Source: Methylobacter tundripaludum SV96 (GTDB lineage Bacteria; Pseudomonadota; Gammaproteobacteria; Methylococcales; Methylomonadaceae). From it: 64,000 nt of DNA. The notes under the pieces are model-generated. The model was not told the origin of the DNA. It made no database searches and saw nothing but the letters and a program-made list of their open reading frames with translations. The position numbers were made by a program, and so were the translations under genes. This document shows positions 51,928-62,890 of this stretch, in pieces (the stretch's first letter is position 1; each line of letters opens with the position of its first letter). Location: positions 682,001-746,000 of the forward strand of contig NZ_JH109152.1 in NCBI RefSeq assembly GCF_000190755.2, read 5' to 3'.

Positions 51928-53151
51928 ATGAAAAGAGTCGTAGTAACCGGTTTAGGCATTGTTTCCAGCATAGGGAATAATCGAACAGAGGTTGTCGATT
52001 CCCTAAAGGAAGGCCGTTCAGGAATTGCTTTTGCAGACGTTTATCAGGAAATGGGTTTCCGCAGTCATGTGCATGGGCCTATCAATATAGATTTAGACGC
52101 ATTTATCGACCGTAAAATAAAACGCTTTATGGGCGATGGCGCTGCGTTTAACTATATTGCCATGCAGCAAGCGATTGATGATTCCGGCTTGGGTGAATCA
52201 GAAGTTTCAAATTTCAGAACCGGATTGGTGATGGGTTCCGGTGGTCCTTCAACTTCGAACATTGTTGAAGCGGCTGATATTCTGCGCGAAAAAGGCATCA
52301 AAAAAGTGGGGCCGTATATGGTGCCCAGAAGCATGTCCAGCACCAATACTGCATGCCTTGCGACACCTTATAAAATTAAAGGCGTCAATTACACAATCAG
52401 TTCGGCGTGCGCGACCAGCGCTCACTGTATCGGTCATGCGATGGAATTAATCCAGATGGGCAAGCAGGATGTGGTGTTTGCCGGTGGCGGTGAAGAAGTG
52501 CATTGGACCATGTCGATGTTATTTGACGCGATGGGCGCTTTGTCTTCCAAATATAATGACACTCCGACAACAGCTTCAAGGCCTTATGATGAAACCCGCG
52601 ACGGTTTTGTTATCTCCGGCGGCGGCGGTGTGTTGGTGATCGAAGAATTGGAACATGCCAAAGCGCGCGGCGCGAAGATTTATGCGGAATTGACCGGTTA
52701 CGGCGCAACGTCCGACGGTTACGACATGGTTCAACCCTCAGGCGAAGGCGCTGTACGCTGCATGCAGCAGGCGATGGCGACGATCAAGGACTGCAAGATT
52801 GATTATATCAATGCCCACGGCACCAGTACGCCGGTTGGCGATACCAAAGAACTTGAAGCCTTGCGCAACGTATTCGGTCAGGATGACGTGCCATTAGTCA
52901 GTTCCACAAAATCGCTGACAGGTCACGCATTGGGTGCGGCGGGTGTTAATGAGGCGATTTATTCGTTGTTAATGATGGAAGAAAACTTCCTCAGCGCATC
53001 GGCCAATATCACCCAGCTTGATCCGGGTGCGGAAGGCATTCCGATCGTGCGTGAACGTAAAGACAACATTACGTTAAATACCATTATGTCGAACAGCTTC
53101 GGCTTCGGCGGCACCAACGCTACACTGATCTTTCAGCGTTACAACGGCTAA
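51928..53151 (+). CDS. fabB: beta-ketoacyl-ACP synthase I
   Basis: The 407-residue condensing enzyme has the catalytic triad of KAS I: C161 ([11 protein letters not shown]), His in [11 protein letters not shown] (~296) and His in [10 protein letters not shown] (~331), plus the C-terminal [12 protein letters not shown]. It elongates the cis-3-decenoyl-ACP made by FabA. The pair ends at a hairpin at 53164-53196. Confidence 0.97.
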   Translation: MKRVVVTGLGIVSSIGNNRTEVVDSLKEGRSGIAFADVYQEMGFRSHVHGPINIDLDAFIDRKIKRFMGDGAAFNYIAMQQAIDDSGLGESEVSNFRTGLVMGSGGPSTSNIVEAADILREKGIKKVGPYMVPRSMSSTNTACLATPYKIKGVNYTISSACATSAHCIGHAMELIQMGKQDVVFAGGGEEVHWTMSMLFDAMGALSSKYNDTPTTASRPYDETRDGFVISGGGGVLVIEELEHAKARGAKIYAELTGYGATSDGYDMVQPSGEGAVRCMQQAMATIKDCKIDYINAHGTSTPVGDTKELEALRNVFGQDDVPLVSSTKSLTGHALGAAGVNEAIYSLLMMEENFLSASANITQLDPGAEGIPIVRERKDNITLNTIMSNSFGFGGTNATLIFQRYNG

Positions 53152-53163
53152 CGCGTTGTTTAT

Positions 53164-53196
53164 CGGGGTTCGAATATTCGAGCCCCGCATTTCTTT
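53164..53196 (+). terminator. rho-independent terminator after fabAB
   Basis: CGGGGTTCGAA (53164-53174) pairs with TTCGAGCCCCG (53177-53187) with one G-U pair; a pyrimidine-rich CATTTCTTTT follows. Confidence 0.75.
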
Positions 53197-53223
53197 TCTC
53201 TCAAATACTTCATATCTCTGACC

Positions 53224-54078
53224 ATGTCAGATCCAAACCAAAAATCCAGAATCCAGTTTAATAAACTACAAAAACATTTGCGACACACGGTTGGCGATGC
53301 GATTGCCGATTACAATATGATCGAAAATGGCGACAAGGTCATGGTGTGCTTATCCGGTGGCAAGGATTCATTCACCTTGCTGGACATCCTGATGCACTTG
53401 CAAAAAACCGCACCGGTTGAGTTTGAACTGATCGCGGTCAACCTGGACCAGAAGCAGCCCGGTTTTCCCGAACACGTCCTGCCGGAATATCTGGCATCGC
53501 TGGACGTGCCGTATCATATTATCGAAAAGGACACCTACAGCGTGGTCAAACGGGTTATCCCCGAGGGCACCACCACCTGCGGCCTGTGTTCACGCTTGCG
53601 GCGTGGCACCTTATACGGTTATGCCGAAGCCAATAATGTCACCAAAATAGCCTTGGGCCATCATCGCGACGACATTCTTGAAACTTTTTTCCTGAATATT
53701 TTTTACGGCGGTAAATTAAAAGCGATGCCGCCCAAGTTGTTAAGCGACGATAAGAAAAATATTATCATCCGGCCCTTGGCGTACACCCGTGAAAAAGACA
53801 TTGAACGGCTGGCCGCATTTAAAAACTACCCGATTATTCCCTGCAACTTGTGCGGTTCCCAAGAAAACCTGCAACGCCAGGCCATGAAAGTCATGTTAAA
53901 AACTTGGGACAAACAGTTTCCGGGACGCTTGGAAACCATTTTTACCAGCCTGAAAAATGTCGCGCCTTCGCAGTTGGCCGATACGCAGTTATTCGATTTT
54001 GCCGGGTTAACGCGGAGCCGGCAAGCTGAAGAGCAGGTTATGACATTTAATGCCGGTTTGGATGTGCTGGCGCAATAA
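53224..54078 (+). CDS. ttcA: tRNA 2-thiocytidine(32) synthetase
   Basis: The 284-residue protein has the PP-loop SGGKDS (44-49), the catalytic/Fe-S cysteines in [12 protein letters not shown] and a third cysteine in IPCNLCGSQ, all typical of TtcA, which thiolates C32 of certain tRNAs through a [4Fe-4S] cluster. Its 3' end overlaps the SAM hydroxide adenosyltransferase gene by up to 29 bases, so the two are probably co-transcribed. Confidence 0.95.
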   Translation: MSDPNQKSRIQFNKLQKHLRHTVGDAIADYNMIENGDKVMVCLSGGKDSFTLLDILMHLQKTAPVEFELIAVNLDQKQPGFPEHVLPEYLASLDVPYHIIEKDTYSVVKRVIPEGTTTCGLCSRLRRGTLYGYAEANNVTKIALGHHRDDILETFFLNIFYGGKLKAMPPKLLSDDKKNIIIRPLAYTREKDIERLAAFKNYPIIPCNLCGSQENLQRQAMKVMLKTWDKQFPGRLETIFTSLKNVAPSQLADTQLFDFAGLTRSRQAEEQVMTFNAGLDVLAQ

Positions 54079-54799
54079 CAGCATCGTCCTTTTTACCGAT
54101 TTTGGGCCGTCAGGTCCTTATATCGGGCAAATGGAATCGGTGTTATTGCAAGCCGCGCCGAATGTGCCTGTTATCAATTTGTTGAGCAATGCACCGACAG
54201 CCGATCCTCGATTAAGTTCCTATTTATTGGCCGCATTGCGCCACGGTTTTCCTGTAAACAGTATTTTTCTGGCCGTGGTTGATCCAGGTGTCGGTGGCAC
54301 ACGCAGAGCCGTTGTTTTACAGGCTGATGGACAAACGTTTGTCGGGCCGGATAACGGTTTGCTGAATACCGTCGCCGTTCAGGCTCAAAATGCGCAATGG
54401 TCGGAAATTATCTGGAAACCGGAACATTGCTCAATGAGCTTTCACGGCAGGGATCTGTTCGCCCCTGTTGCCGCAAAGTTGGCCATCAATGCGGCAGACG
54501 ATTTATTACAGCCATTTGACCGAAATGATTTAAGCGATTGGCCTCAAGATTTGGCGGAAGTGGTTTATTTCGATTATTACGGCAATGCGATGACCGGCTT
54601 GCGGTATCACGAAGGATTAGCAGGCAAGATTTTAAATATTTACGATATTACGATCAAACAGGCCGATACTTTCGGCGCTGTCGAAGAACAACAGGCTTTC
54701 TGGTATAAGAACTCCAGCGGTCTGGTCGAAATTGCGGTCAATAAAGGCCGTGCAGAACAGCAACTGGGCTTGAAATTGGGAATGGAAATCGGTTTTTAG
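54050..54799 (+). CDS. SAM hydroxide adenosyltransferase (DUF62)
   Basis: The 249-residue protein has the DUF62 signature: [20 protein letters not shown] near the start, [14 protein letters not shown] (~75-88), FVGPDNGLL and [12 protein letters not shown], with a C-terminal beta domain ending LGMEIGF. The family hydrolyses S-adenosylmethionine to adenosine and methionine, and is related to SAM-dependent halogenases. The start is uncertain: the ATG at 54050 overlaps ttcA by 29 bases, and a second ATG at 54062 is closer to the conserved core; neither has a strong ribosome site. Confidence 0.88.
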   Translation: MPVWMCWRNNSIVLFTDFGPSGPYIGQMESVLLQAAPNVPVINLLSNAPTADPRLSSYLLAALRHGFPVNSIFLAVVDPGVGGTRRAVVLQADGQTFVGPDNGLLNTVAVQAQNAQWSEIIWKPEHCSMSFHGRDLFAPVAAKLAINAADDLLQPFDRNDLSDWPQDLAEVVYFDYYGNAMTGLRYHEGLAGKILNIYDITIKQADTFGAVEEQQAFWYKNSSGLVEIAVNKGRAEQQLGLKLGMEIGF

Positions 54800-54958
54800 T
54801 CGATTGATAGCTAAAGTCGTTGTCCCAATGGCCTTAAGCCGGCAACTTGGGATGAACAGCCCTCGCTTATAGTTTATAATCACCCTCTGTTTAAAGTTTT
54901 TATCGACCGGCGTACATACGTGCGTTTGGTCTTGACTGTCATTGGTTAAATACACCCC

Positions 54959-56057
54959 ATGCAAGAAATAAATCCGATCAAAAACAAAATAGCCGACTTA
55001 AAAAGCCGTGGCGATGCCCTTAGGAGGTATCTTTGACTTTGACGTCAAGAGCGAGCGTTTAGTCGAAGTTTTAAGAGAGCTGGAAAACCCGAAAATCTGG
55101 GATAACCCGGAAGAAGCGCAAGCTTTGGGCAAAGAGCGCGGCCAGCTGGAAGTCATCGTTAACACCATTAATGACCTGGAACGCGGCCTTAGCGACGCTG
55201 AAGAACTGCTGCTGATGGCGGTTGAAGAAGACGATGAAGAAACGGTTGAAACCGTCGTCGATGATCTGGAGCACTTTGAAAAAAGAGTCGCAGACTTGGA
55301 GTTCCGCCGCATGTTCTCCGGGCAAATGGACGCCAATAATGCCTTTTTGGACATACAGTCCGGCTCCGGCGGTACCGAGGCCCAGGATTGGGCGTCAATC
55401 ATCGAGCGTATGTACTTGCGCTGGGGCGAACAGAAAGGTTTTAAAACCGAATTGATTGAAGAATCGCAAGGTGATGTGGCCGGGATTAAAAGCGCCACGA
55501 TCAAATTTGAAGGCGAATATGCGTTCGGCTGGCTGCGCACTGAAACCGGCGTGCATCGCTTGGTCAGGAAATCGCCGTTCGATTCGGGCAATCGCCGCCA
55601 CACCTCGTTCGCCTCAGTGTTCGTGTCGCCGGAAATTGATGACGATATAGACATCGACATCAATCCCGCCGATATACGTGTCGATGTCTACCGAGCCAGC
55701 GGCGCGGGCGGTCAGCATATCAACAAAACCGAATCGGCCGTGCGAATGACCCACAACCCGACCGGAATTGTCGTGCAATGCCAGAGCGACCGCTCACAGC
55801 ATAAAAACCGCGATACCGCGATGAAGCAACTGAAAGCCAAGTTGTACGAGCTGGAAATGCGGAAACGCAGCGAAACGGCTCAGGCCTTGGAAGATACCAA
55901 GTCGGATATAGGCTGGGGCAGCCAGATTCGTTCCTATGTGCTGGATCAGTCGCGGATCAAGGATTTGCGCACCAATGTAGAAACAGGTAACACCCAAGCG
56001 GTTCTGGATGGCGACCTGGATCAGTTTATTGAAGCCAGCTTGAAGAGCGGCTTGTAA
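54959..56057 (+). CDS. prfB: peptide chain release factor 2 with programmed +1 frameshift
   Basis: Translation starts at the ATG at 54959 ([20 protein letters not shown]). After 25 codons it meets an in-frame TGA at 55034-55036 in the context AGGAGGTATCTTTGAC, the classic frameshift site with an internal Shine-Dalgarno-like AGGAGG three bases before CTT. Skipping T55034 continues at GAC (55035) to the stop at 56057, giving 365 residues, the normal RF2 length. SPF ([10 protein letters not shown]) recognises UGA/UAA, and GGQ (GAGGQHINK) drives peptidyl-tRNA hydrolysis. Low RF2 raises frameshifting and so its own synthesis. lysS follows 32 bases later. Confidence 0.97.
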
Positions 56058-56089
56058 AAATTATTAAAACTAAAGAGTTAACAAATAAA

Positions 56090-57589
56090 ATGTCAGAAAT
56101 CGAGCACGACGAACAGGAACAAATCAGGCAACGCCGCAGCAAATTGAATGAGTTGCGCGAAAACGGCGGCATTGCTTTCCCTACCGATTTTCGCCGCAAT
56201 GTGGTTGCAGGTGAACTGTTGGCCGAATACGGCGAAAAATCCAAGGAAGAGCTTGAAGCGGAACCGTTGCGGGTAAAGCTGGCCGGGCGCATGATGACCC
56301 GTCGGGTGATGGGTAAAGCCAGCTTCTGCCATATTCAGGATATGTCCGGCCAAATACAGCTTTATGTGACCCGCGATGCACTGCCCGAAAGCTTTTACAA
56401 TGAGCAGTTCAAAAAGTGGGATATTGGCGACATCGTCGGCGCGGAAGGCGTATTGTTTAAAACCCAGACCGGCGAACTCAGTGTCAAGATCGATGATATT
56501 CGCCTGCTGACCAAAGCCTTGCGCCCGTTGCCTGAAAAATTCCACGGCATTGCCGATCAGGAAATCAAATATCGCCAACGTTATCTCGATTTGATTATGA
56601 GCGAGCAATCGCGTAATACCTTTTTGATCCGTTCCAAGGTGGTTGCTTATATTCGCCAATTCCTGATCGAGCGCGATTTCCTGGAAGTTGAAACGCCGAT
56701 GATGCAGATGATCCCCGGCGGGGCAACGGCGCGTCCTTTTACCACCTTTCATAATGCGTTGGACATGGAGCTGTATCTGCGTATCGCACCGGAATTGTAT
56801 TTAAAGCGTCTGGTGGTCGGCGGTTTTGAACGGGTGTTTGAAATTAACCGCAACTTCCGCAATGAAGGATTATCGACGCGTCATAATCCCGAGTTCACCA
56901 TGCTGGAGTTTTATCAGGCTTACGCGGAATATCATGATTTAATGGATTTAACCGAAGCCATGTTGCGCGGTGTCGCGGTTGAAGTGTTAGGGCAAACGGA
57001 GATTACTTATCAAGGCGAGCAATACGATTTCGGCAAGCCGTTTGACCGCATGACTGTGTTCGATTCGATTCTGCACTTTAATCCGGATTTAACGGCGGAA
57101 AATATCGCCACCCGTGAAGCCGCCGTTGAAGTGGCTAAAAATCTGCATATTCCGGTCAAGGACGGCTACGGTTTGGGCAAAATCCAGATCGAGATATTTG
57201 AAAAAACCGTGGAAAGCCGGTTGATGAATCCGACGTTTATTACCGCTTATCCGGTTGAAGTATCGCCGTTGGCAAGGCGCAATGACGATAATCCGCATGT
57301 CACGGATCGCTTCGAATTTTTTGTCGGCGGTCGGGAAATCGCCAACGGCTTTACCGAATTGAACGATGCCGAAGATCAGGCGGCGCGTTTCCAAAAACAG
57401 GTCGAAGAAAAAGAAGCCGGTGATGATGAAGCGATGCACTTTGATGCCGATTATATCGTCGCACTGGAACACGGCATGCCGCCAACGGCAGGCGAGGGCA
57501 TAGGCATAGATCGTCTGGTCATGTTATTTGCCGATGCGCCGTCAATACGGGATGTGCTGTTGTTTCCGCATATGAGACCTAAGGGTTAA
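56090..57589 (+). CDS. lysS: lysyl-tRNA synthetase (class II)
   Basis: The 499-residue enzyme has an N-terminal OB-fold anticodon-binding domain (~60-150, [18 protein letters not shown]) and the class II core: motif 2 [18 protein letters not shown] (~260-277) and motif 3 [13 protein letters not shown] (~465-477). It charges tRNA-Lys. prfB-lysS order is conserved in gammaproteobacteria. Confidence 0.97.
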   Translation: MSEIEHDEQEQIRQRRSKLNELRENGGIAFPTDFRRNVVAGELLAEYGEKSKEELEAEPLRVKLAGRMMTRRVMGKASFCHIQDMSGQIQLYVTRDALPESFYNEQFKKWDIGDIVGAEGVLFKTQTGELSVKIDDIRLLTKALRPLPEKFHGIADQEIKYRQRYLDLIMSEQSRNTFLIRSKVVAYIRQFLIERDFLEVETPMMQMIPGGATARPFTTFHNALDMELYLRIAPELYLKRLVVGGFERVFEINRNFRNEGLSTRHNPEFTMLEFYQAYAEYHDLMDLTEAMLRGVAVEVLGQTEITYQGEQYDFGKPFDRMTVFDSILHFNPDLTAENIATREAAVEVAKNLHIPVKDGYGLGKIQIEIFEKTVESRLMNPTFITAYPVEVSPLARRNDDNPHVTDRFEFFVGGREIANGFTELNDAEDQAARFQKQVEEKEAGDDEAMHFDADYIVALEHGMPPTAGEGIGIDRLVMLFADAPSIRDVLLFPHMRPKG

Positions 57590-57612
57590 TGAACTGATTA
57601 ATTCACCACGAA

Positions 57613-57660
57613 GGCACGAAGAAAAAATATAAACTTCGTGTTCTTCGTGTTCTTCGTGCC
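57613..57660. repeat. inverted repeat with tandem CTTCGTGTT units after lysS
   Basis: GGCACGAAGAA (57613-57623) pairs perfectly with TTCTTCGTGCC (57650-57660). The right side contains three tandem nine-base units beginning CTTCGTG (57634-57660). It may end transcripts of the convergent lysS and gloB. Confidence 0.7.
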
Positions 57661-57678
57661 TCGGCAACCGCTCCTGCG

Positions 57679-57702
57679 TCGCCTAAAGCGCCTACTGTTG
57701 GT
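57679..57702. repeat. 24-base dispersed repeat, copy 2
   Basis: Exact match to 23064-23087. It follows the CTTCGTG repeat block, so several repeat types are stacked in this gap. Confidence 0.85.
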
Positions 57703-57755
57703 GCTCTACCTCCTGCATCCATGCAGTCGTTCGCGGTGCATCTTTATGATTTCAG

Positions 57756-58520
57756 TTAAAAATTGTCCTTCAATCGCCTGACTTCTGCAAAAACCTCCGC
57801 CGGCTTTTTGTTCGCCATCTTAATAGTTTCCTGTAAGGCCAAACTATCTTCCCTGAAAAAAGGATTGGTCGCCAGTTCCTGCTCTATCGTCGACGGCACC
57901 GTCGGCAAGCGGTTTGCCCTCAGCTGATTGATGACATCCATTCTTTGCTGTAACTGCCGGTTATCAGGTTCTACCGTTAAAGCAAACCGGCCATTGGCTT
58001 GTGTGTATTCATGGGCGCAATAGATTCGGGTTGATGTGGGCAACGCCTTTAATTTCTGTAATGAATGCCACATCTGTTCAGCAGTGCCTTCAAACAGTCG
58101 GCCGCAGCCCATTACAAACAACGTGTCCCCGCAAAATAGCGTGTTGTCGTCGGCAAAATGATAAACAACATGGCCGCTGGTGTGTCCGGGAGTCGAGATA
58201 ACTCTGGCGGTATGCTTGCCGAGCGTTATCTCATTGCCGTCAACAACCCCGCGATCTATACCGGGGATTCTATGCTGGTCAGAAAGGGGGGCAATAACCG
58301 TGCAGCCGGTTTTTTGCTTCAGCTCCAGATTGCCGCCCACATGATCCGAATGGTGATGGGTATTCAAAATGGTAGTTAGCTGCCAGCCTTTTTGGTCCAG
58401 AACATTCAGAACCGGCTGGGCAACAGCGGGGTCTACAACAGCGGTTTCACCCGATACAGGGTCGTGAACCAGATAAATGTAGTTATCGTTTAAGACGGGG
58501 AGTGTCAGGATGGTTAACAT
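57756..58520 (-). CDS. gloB: hydroxyacylglutathione hydrolase (glyoxalase II)
   Basis: The 254-residue protein has the complete metal motif THHHSDHVGG (~53-62), HTSGHVVYH with the next ligand, LFCGDTLF and the C-terminal HAYCAHEYTQ, plus a C-terminal helical domain (~170-254) that binds glutathione. It hydrolyses S-lactoylglutathione to lactate, completing methylglyoxal detoxification. Unlike the MBL protein at 395, all ligands are present. Its ATG lies within the last codons of a short upstream frame (58514-58702). Confidence 0.95.
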   Translation of the reverse strand: MLTILTLPVLNDNYIYLVHDPVSGETAVVDPAVAQPVLNVLDQKGWQLTTILNTHHHSDHVGGNLELKQKTGCTVIAPLSDQHRIPGIDRGVVDGNEITLGKHTARVISTPGHTSGHVVYHFADDNTLFCGDTLFVMGCGRLFEGTAEQMWHSLQKLKALPTSTRIYCAHEYTQANGRFALTVEPDNRQLQQRMDVINQLRANRLPTVPSTIEQELATNPFFREDSLALQETIKMANKKPAEVFAEVRRLKDNF

Positions 58521-58702
58521 ACTTTTAAGTCCTCATAAGCGTCTAAATTAAAGGGTTCATTTTCAGATATGAAGATGAGATACCCTAACACAAAATCGCC
58601 TGTCGGATGGAGTTCTAAACCTCGCCCAACAAATGAATAATTTAAGGCAAAGTATCTTGCTCGTTTGTGTGGAATGTCTTTTTTATTTACAATTAAATTC
58701 AA
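58514..58702 (-). CDS. short unknown protein overlapping gloB
   Basis: A TTG-started frame of 62 codons reads NLIVNKKDIPHKRARYFALN, then YSFVGRGLELHPTGDFVLGY and IFISENEPFNLDAYEDL. Its TAA overlaps the gloB start by seven bases. No ribosome site is clear and no family was recognised. The DNA is AT-rich. It may be a real small protein, the C-terminal stump of a lost gene, or chance. Confidence 0.35.
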   Translation of the reverse strand: MNLIVNKKDIPHKRARYFALNYSFVGRGLELHPTGDFVLGYLIFISENEPFNLDAYEDLKVC

Positions 58703-59005
58703 TAAAACAACGGGTTATTTGATTTTAACCGCAATTGTACAGCATCTGAAACAGATTATTAGGTATATGATATCAAGTATATAACGTTAAATTTAAAGAA
58801 GAATCAGTCCGTAGGATACGTTAAGGTACGAAGCGTATCAATCGCGAACGATGCGCATCACTGCGTTTAGTACATCCTACTGAAACAGTCTTTTAGGTTT
58901 CAAAGGTCTAAAATTAAGTAAGATAAGTATCGCGTACCTTACGGTAGGTATAAAAAAAGGGCGACCATTGGTCGCCCTTTTTATTTGGCTGTTACCTCGG
59001 TATTC
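58703..59005. other. intergenic region with repeats and a strong terminator
   Basis: No gene is visible. The stretch 58805-58885 contains GCGAACGATGCGCATCACTG and TACATCCTAC-type dispersed repeats. A strong palindromic terminator for dxs lies at 58951-58985. Confidence 0.6.
58951..58985 (-). terminator. strong bidirectional terminator after dxs
   Basis: AAAAAAAGGGCGACCATTGG continues into GTCGCCCTTTTTATT. The stem AAAGGGCGAC / GTCGCCCTTT is perfect, with A and T runs on both sides, 20 bases after the dxs stop codon. Confidence 0.9.
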
Positions 59006-60868
59006 TTACGCGCAAAACTTTTCAACCTTAGCAAGAATCCCTTGTATATCCAGGCCGCACAACGCCAGCAATTCTTCTCTTGTACCTTGCTCGACAAAAC
59101 TGTCCGGCAGGCCTATATTCAGCACCGGCATCAGGATCTGTTGCGCTTGCAGGAAGTCGTTGACGGCGCTGCCTGCACCGCCGGCGAGTACGTTTTCTTC
59201 GACGGTGATCAGCACTTCATGGCTCTTGGCTAACTCAAGCACCAGCTCGGTATCGATAGGTTTGACAAAACGCATGTTGACTACGGTTGCGCCCAGCTGT
59301 TTACCGGCTTCCATAGCTGGAGTTACCATGCTGCCCCAGGCCAGGATGGCAATGCGGCTGCCTTGGTGACGAACTTCGGCCTTGCCCAACGGCAATGCGG
59401 TCATGGTCTTGTCGACCGCAACGCCGGGGCCTTTGCCGCGCGGGTAACGTACGGACGCCGGACCTTCATGCATAAAGCCGGTGTAGAGCATTTGCCGGCA
59501 TTCGTTTTCATCGGCAGGCGCCATTACCAGCATGTTGGGAATACAACGCATATAGCTGTAATCAAAACTACCGGCATGGGTCGGGCCGTCAGGGCCGACT
59601 AAACCGGCGCGATCCAGTGCAAACAACACATCCAGGTTCTGGATGGCGACGTCATGAATCATCTGGTCGTAAGCCCGTTGCAAGAACGTCGAATAAATCG
59701 CCACTACCGGTTTTGCGCCTTGGCAAGCCTGTCCTGCTGCCAGCGTCACCGCGTGTTGTTCGGCAATGGCAACATCGAAATAACGTCTTGGATAACACTG
59801 CGAAAATTTGACCAGTCCTGAACCTTCACGCATAGCGGGAGTAATGCCCAATAAGCGCTCGTCTTTTGCCGCCATATCGCAGAGCCACTCGCCGAACACT
59901 TCGGTGTAAGTCGGGTGCGGGGAGGGCGCGGATTTTGGCAGGCAATCTTTGCTGGGGTCGAAAGCCGGTACGCCGTGATAGGCTAACGGATCTTTCTCGG
60001 CAGGCGGGTAACCTTTGCCTTTTTGGGTAACGATATGCAAAAAGCGCGGTCCGGTAATATGCTTCAGGTTTTCCAGCGTCGAAACCAGCATGTCTATGTC
60101 ATGCCCGTCAATCGGGCCGATATAATTAAAGCCCAGCTCCTCAAACAAGGTGCCCGGCACTACCATGCCCTTCATGTGCTCTTCGGTGCGGCGTGCCAGT
60201 TCCCAGACGCTGGGCATGCTGCTTAAGGCCTTTTTACTGCCTTCACGCATCGACGAATAAAATTTGCTGGACAAAATCTTGGTCAGGTAATTGTTCATCG
60301 CGCCGACCGGCGGCGAGATCGACATGTCATTATCGTTCAAAATTACCAGCAGGTTGGCATCCAGAGCGCCCGCATGATTCATTGCTTCAAACGCCATGCC
60401 GCCGGTGATGCTGCCGTCGCCGATAATCGCGACCATTTTCTTGTCTTCGCCTTTTAACTCCGAGGCAATCGCCATGCCTAAGGCCGCGCTGATCGAGGTG
60501 CTGGAATGGCCGACGCCGAACGCATCGTATTCGCTCTCCGCCCGACTGGGAAACGCCGATACGCCGTCCTTGGTGCGAATGGTGGTCATCCGGTCTTTGC
60601 GTCCGGTCAGAATCTTGTGCGGGTAAGCTTGATGGCCGACATCCCAAACCAGCTGGTCGGATGGCGTGTCGAACACGTAATGCAAGGCTATCGTTAACTC
60701 AACCGTACCTAAACCTGCGGAAAAGTGACCGCCGGAAATACTCACGGTATGGGTTAAGAAATCGCGTAGTTCTTTTGCCAAAGGTTTAAGCTGGCTTTTG
60801 GACAGTTTGCGTACATCGGCCGGTGTGTTGATATCTTTGAGCAGGGGGTAGTTATGTATTGTATGCAT
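59006..60868 (-). CDS. dxs: 1-deoxy-D-xylulose-5-phosphate synthase
   Basis: The 620-residue thiamin-diphosphate enzyme condenses pyruvate and glyceraldehyde-3-phosphate, the first step of the MEP isoprenoid pathway. The ThDP motif [18 protein letters not shown] (~153-170) and the pyrimidine-domain [11 protein letters not shown] (~370-380) are present, with [15 protein letters not shown] and the C-terminal transketolase domain ending at ~620. It lies after copD in the same direction, one base from its stop, and before a strong terminator. The neighbouring hopanoid-type aminotransferase uses products downstream of this pathway. Confidence 0.96.
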   Translation of the reverse strand: MHTIHNYPLLKDINTPADVRKLSKSQLKPLAKELRDFLTHTVSISGGHFSAGLGTVELTIALHYVFDTPSDQLVWDVGHQAYPHKILTGRKDRMTTIRTKDGVSAFPSRAESEYDAFGVGHSSTSISAALGMAIASELKGEDKKMVAIIGDGSITGGMAFEAMNHAGALDANLLVILNDNDMSISPPVGAMNNYLTKILSSKFYSSMREGSKKALSSMPSVWELARRTEEHMKGMVVPGTLFEELGFNYIGPIDGHDIDMLVSTLENLKHITGPRFLHIVTQKGKGYPPAEKDPLAYHGVPAFDPSKDCLPKSAPSPHPTYTEVFGEWLCDMAAKDERLLGITPAMREGSGLVKFSQCYPRRYFDVAIAEQHAVTLAAGQACQGAKPVVAIYSTFLQRAYDQMIHDVAIQNLDVLFALDRAGLVGPDGPTHAGSFDYSYMRCIPNMLVMAPADENECRQMLYTGFMHEGPASVRYPRGKGPGVAVDKTMTALPLGKAEVRHQGSRIAILAWGSMVTPAMEAGKQLGATVVNMRFVKPIDTELVLELAKSHEVLITVEENVLAGGAGSAVNDFLQAQQILMPVLNIGLPDSFVEQGTREELLALCGLDIQGILAKVEKFCA

Positions 60869-60869
60869 A

Positions 60870-62507
60870 TTAGTAAAGGGGTTCTCGATAGAACATCAGG
60901 ATGATGCCAATCTGAAACAGGGCGGCAACAGAAATAAAACCGGCAATATCCTTGCCCGGTCTGTCTAATTTCAATTCCAGCCAGCGACCGCATGCCAGAA
61001 TGAGAGAGAAAATCCCCATTGTGGTGTGGCCGACCTGGATAAGGAAAGCACTTTTGGCTTGAAAGCCGACATGTGAGTGGGTGAGCAGCATTAAACCGCC
61101 AAAAGCGGCCAGCAACGGAAAAACAAAAGGGAGTTTGCTGTGTGGATTTTTGGTTATCCGGGCACTGAGTTCCATAATGCCGAGTACAAATACCAGTAAG
61201 GTTGCAATCCGGTGCTGTAACACCTCGCCGTTATTAAAAGTACTTTCCCAGAAGCCTATCGGTCCCAAGGGCCATGTTTCTGCATCGCTACGGAAAAACA
61301 GGAAGATGCCCAGTCCGACGAAACCCAACGGCCAGTATTTGCAGTATTCAAAGCCGGGCTTTTTTACATAAGACAGCATCGCAAAGAAGCTCATCAGCGT
61401 CAGGAAAATACCGGCAATGTTGTGGTTGTAGTTCGACCATTCGGTTGCCGCCAGGGAGGGCACTTGGCCGACAATGGCAACACGTCCCGGCTCGCCCGCA
61501 ATCAAATCCGTATGCGTTGGGGAGCTTGTTTGGGGGATTTGCGGGTTAAAGGTGTTCAGGACTTCCTGCCAACTTGCCGTCAGGTTTGAAATATCAATAG
61601 CCGGGGGCTGGGAAGCCAGACTGGCGGCGGTAAACAGCAAGGTGACCAAAACGAAGGTTTCCGCTTCAATGTAATAAGGCACGCGGTTATTTAATGCGTG
61701 GTTATTGCCGGAAAACCGGAATACCACTACTGCGGATTTATTTAACCAGGCAAAGCCCAGCGCGATGCTCATTAAGGTGATTTTTACCATCAATAAATTG
61801 CCGTAGCCGGTACCGATCAGGCCGTTCCAGGTATCAATATATTGCAGTGCAATAGGCAGGCCCGAGATCAGGATCATCGCAACCGAGGCTATGCCGAAGG
61901 TAGAGAAGCGCTTAAGCAATAAAGGCCATAATCCGGCACTAATCTCGTTGTTGCTGCGTAACAGCCAAATATTGGCCAGCTGAAAAACACCGCCGATCCA
62001 GGCCGCTGCGGCGAGCTGATGGATGACCGTCAGCGACATTAATACAAACTGATTTTCAAAACGCCCCGCGCCATGTACCAGCCAGGCGCCTGAAATAATC
62101 ATCGGCAAGGCTACAATGCCGGCGGTTATCCAGTGCCGCTTTGAAAAAGGATTTTTGCTGAGATAGTGATAACAGTAACCCGCCAAAACCACAGTCAGTA
62201 TCGTGCGTACTATGCCGCCTATGAATTGCGTAGTTTCGGCGAATTCGGGAAACGGCCATCGCTCAAGTACGGCGGTCATTAACCATACCTTGAGAATGAT
62301 TTTGAAAAGTTGAGCGGCAGCCAGCCAAAAACCGCCTTTATAAAGAAGGGTAATGGTTTTTTGCAGTAATGCCGCCGAGTACCCGTCTTGATAATGCCAC
62401 GGACGTAAGACAAAAAGTCCCCAGAACAGGCTGCCGATTGCTAATGAATAACAAATCAGGTCAAACCCGCCAATAAGGGAATCGAGAAAATCAGCTATAC
62501 CGGCCAT
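60870..62507 (-). CDS. copD: CopD family copper resistance / uptake membrane protein with extra C-terminal domain
   Basis: The 545-residue protein has about 12 membrane helices. The first ~300 residues match CopD/PcoD: paired histidines in [10 protein letters not shown] and [13 protein letters not shown], and the [20 protein letters not shown] loop. After a hydrophilic loop (~300-370) comes a second membrane region (~370-545) with [33 protein letters not shown] and VGHTTMG, whose histidines could bind metal. CopD acts with periplasmic CopC in copper movement across the inner membrane. It lies nine bases after copC. In a methanotroph, copper supply to particulate methane monooxygenase is a plausible use (inference). 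Confidence 0.85.
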   Translation of the reverse strand: MAGIADFLDSLIGGFDLICYSLAIGSLFWGLFVLRPWHYQDGYSAALLQKTITLLYKGGFWLAAAQLFKIILKVWLMTAVLERWPFPEFAETTQFIGGIVRTILTVVLAGYCYHYLSKNPFSKRHWITAGIVALPMIISGAWLVHGAGRFENQFVLMSLTVIHQLAAAAWIGGVFQLANIWLLRSNNEISAGLWPLLLKRFSTFGIASVAMILISGLPIALQYIDTWNGLIGTGYGNLLMVKITLMSIALGFAWLNKSAVVVFRFSGNNHALNNRVPYYIEAETFVLVTLLFTAASLASQPPAIDISNLTASWQEVLNTFNPQIPQTSSPTHTDLIAGEPGRVAIVGQVPSLAATEWSNYNHNIAGIFLTLMSFFAMLSYVKKPGFEYCKYWPLGFVGLGIFLFFRSDAETWPLGPIGFWESTFNNGEVLQHRIATLLVFVLGIMELSARITKNPHSKLPFVFPLLAAFGGLMLLTHSHVGFQAKSAFLIQVGHTTMGIFSLILACGRWLELKLDRPGKDIAGFISVAALFQIGIILMFYREPLY

Positions 62508-62516
62508 TGCTAACCC

Positions 62517-62873
62517 CTATTTGGAAACGGAAAAGTGAATAACATCTTCTGTTAAATGACCGTCAGCAGCGAAGACTTTAAATCTGAGGGCATAATCACC
62601 GGCTTCCAATGGCGGAATATGGACAATGATCTGGCCTTGTTTGTCGCCACTGACGGCTTGTAATAACTGATGTTTATCGCCTTTACTGACCAGGAAAATT
62701 TGCGACAGGCCAAGTTCAATCTGGGAATTAAACCTTAGTTCGACTTTGGCCGGGTCGTTGACATGAATGGGCGTTATTTTTAGTGAATAATCGGTTATTA
62801 CCGCATGAGCGGCGACCCAATGTGACTGGCACAAAGTTAAAAATAATAAACACATTAAAATGTTTTTCTTCAT
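62517..62873 (-). CDS. copC: CopC periplasmic copper-binding protein
   Basis: The 118-residue protein has a signal peptide (MKKNILMCLLFLTLCQSH) cleaved at VAA|HAVITDYS, which would leave histidine as residue 1 of the mature protein, a Cu(II) ligand in CopC. The ADGHLTEDVIHFSVS segment at the C-terminus supplies the Asp and His ligands of that site. The Met/His-rich Cu(I) site of some CopC is not evident. It is upstream of copD by nine bases and downstream of the aminotransferase by 17. Confidence 0.9.
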   Translation of the reverse strand: MKKNILMCLLFLTLCQSHWVAAHAVITDYSLKITPIHVNDPAKVELRFNSQIELGLSQIFLVSKGDKHQLLQAVSGDKQGQIIVHIPPLEAGDYALRFKVFAADGHLTEDVIHFSVSK

Positions 62874-62890
62874 TGCGTCCCCTTGCTTAA

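Noticed and set aside
55008-56057. RF2 starting at a GTG at 55008 with no frameshift
   Set aside because: The +1 site AGGAGGTATCTTTGAC and a 25-codon upstream frame in the standard position show that the real start is 54959.
57634-57660. Tandem CTTCGTG units as a CRISPR array
   Set aside because: Units are nine bases with no spacers, and no cas gene is in the window.
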